A stretch of DNA of 39,526 nucleotides, from assembly GCA_900545545.1 (NCBI GenBank), contig UQZO01000018.1, forward strand, positions 1 through 39,526. Direction: 5' to 3'. Positions 39,479 to 39,526 of this stretch are shown one piece after another. Position 1 is the first letter of the stretch; every line of letters starts with the position of its first letter. A program made the translations under genes and the position numbers. A model generated the notes under the pieces. It worked only from the letters and a program-made list of their open reading frames with translations, had not been told where the DNA came from and ran no database searches. Source of the DNA: an uncultured Subdoligranulum sp. GTDB lineage: Bacteria; Bacillota; Clostridia; Oscillospirales; Ruminococcaceae.

Positions 39479-39526
39479 CTGTCTCTTATACACATCTCCG
39501 AGCCCACGAGACCGTACTAGATCTCG
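39479..39526. other. Nextera adapter with index read-through (artefact)
   Basis: The Tn5 mosaic end CTGTCTCTTATACACATCT is followed by CCGAGCCCACGAGAC, then CGTACTAG, which matches a standard Nextera i7 index, and ATCTCG. The contig ran through the insert into the adapter. The native sequence stops at 39478. Confidence 0.97.

Overview
The window is a 39.5-kb GC-rich assembly contig. Both ends are Illumina Nextera adapter (1-26 and 39479-39526), so native sequence runs from 27 to 39478 and both terminal genes are cut. Clean sigma-A type promoters, strong AGGAGG ribosome sites, several TTG/GTG starts, a SCIFF peptide with its radical SAM maturase, a flavin thioredoxin reductase without NADPH motifs, a split LysO and a TRAP transporter point to an anaerobic GC-rich clostridium. 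The gut Oscillospiraceae/Ruminococcaceae (Faecalibacterium, Gemmiger, Subdoligranulum type) fit best. This assignment is inference; there is no rRNA or other marker gene here.

Layout. 27-2146: a truncated FMN-binding protein (-), then a PadR regulator and a DUF1700/DUF4097 membrane protein (+). 2495-5332: a complete TRAP transporter (dctPQM order). 5506-10073: an ECF sigma factor, a membrane protein that may be its anti-sigma, an ABC ATPase and two tandem paralogous permeases. 10124-11449: a membrane protein (-). 11747-15752: a trehalose locus, treB-treC (-) divergent from treR (+), with three operator palindromes. 16556-17146: a cytidylate-kinase-like protein. 17355-22344: two back-to-back polar amino-acid ABC importers, each with its own binding protein, permease and ATPase. 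22819-25634: trxA, a thioredoxin-reductase-like gene and an M32 carboxypeptidase (-). 25770-28635: a GT2 glycosyltransferase, a zinc-ribbon membrane protein and a two-gene LysO-type exporter (+). 28975-30762: an M24 aminopeptidase (-). 30967-33127: two COG0523-type P-loop proteins, one with a large His/Cys metal-binding tract and one fused to a YcgQ/TIGR03943-like domain. 33685-33999: a cluster of DnaA-box-like sequences. 34079-35761: scfA and scfB, the SCIFF ranthipeptide and its maturase. 36527-37708: an uncharacterised secreted protein (-). 37863 to the end: a truncated GT-C type membrane glycosyltransferase.

Almost every long intergenic space (11.5, 15.8-16.5, 22.3-22.8, 28.6-29.0, 33.2-33.8 and 35.8-36.5 kb) is built from one family of interspersed palindromic modules. 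Module A has a GGCGGGGTC/GACCCCGCC core, module B a GGGCGGCG/CGCCGCCC core. Module C has a CTTTCTTTGCAAAGAAAG core and usually lies just after stop codons in a fixed orientation. Module D is a terminator-like hairpin. A further element of about 300 bp (E) occurs twice in opposite orientation, about 20 kb apart, with a third partial relative. These repeats, the DnaA-box cluster beside scfA, the unusual SCIFF core and the domain-fused COG0523 partner are the points most worth following up. There is no CRISPR array, tRNA, rRNA, transposase or prophage gene.
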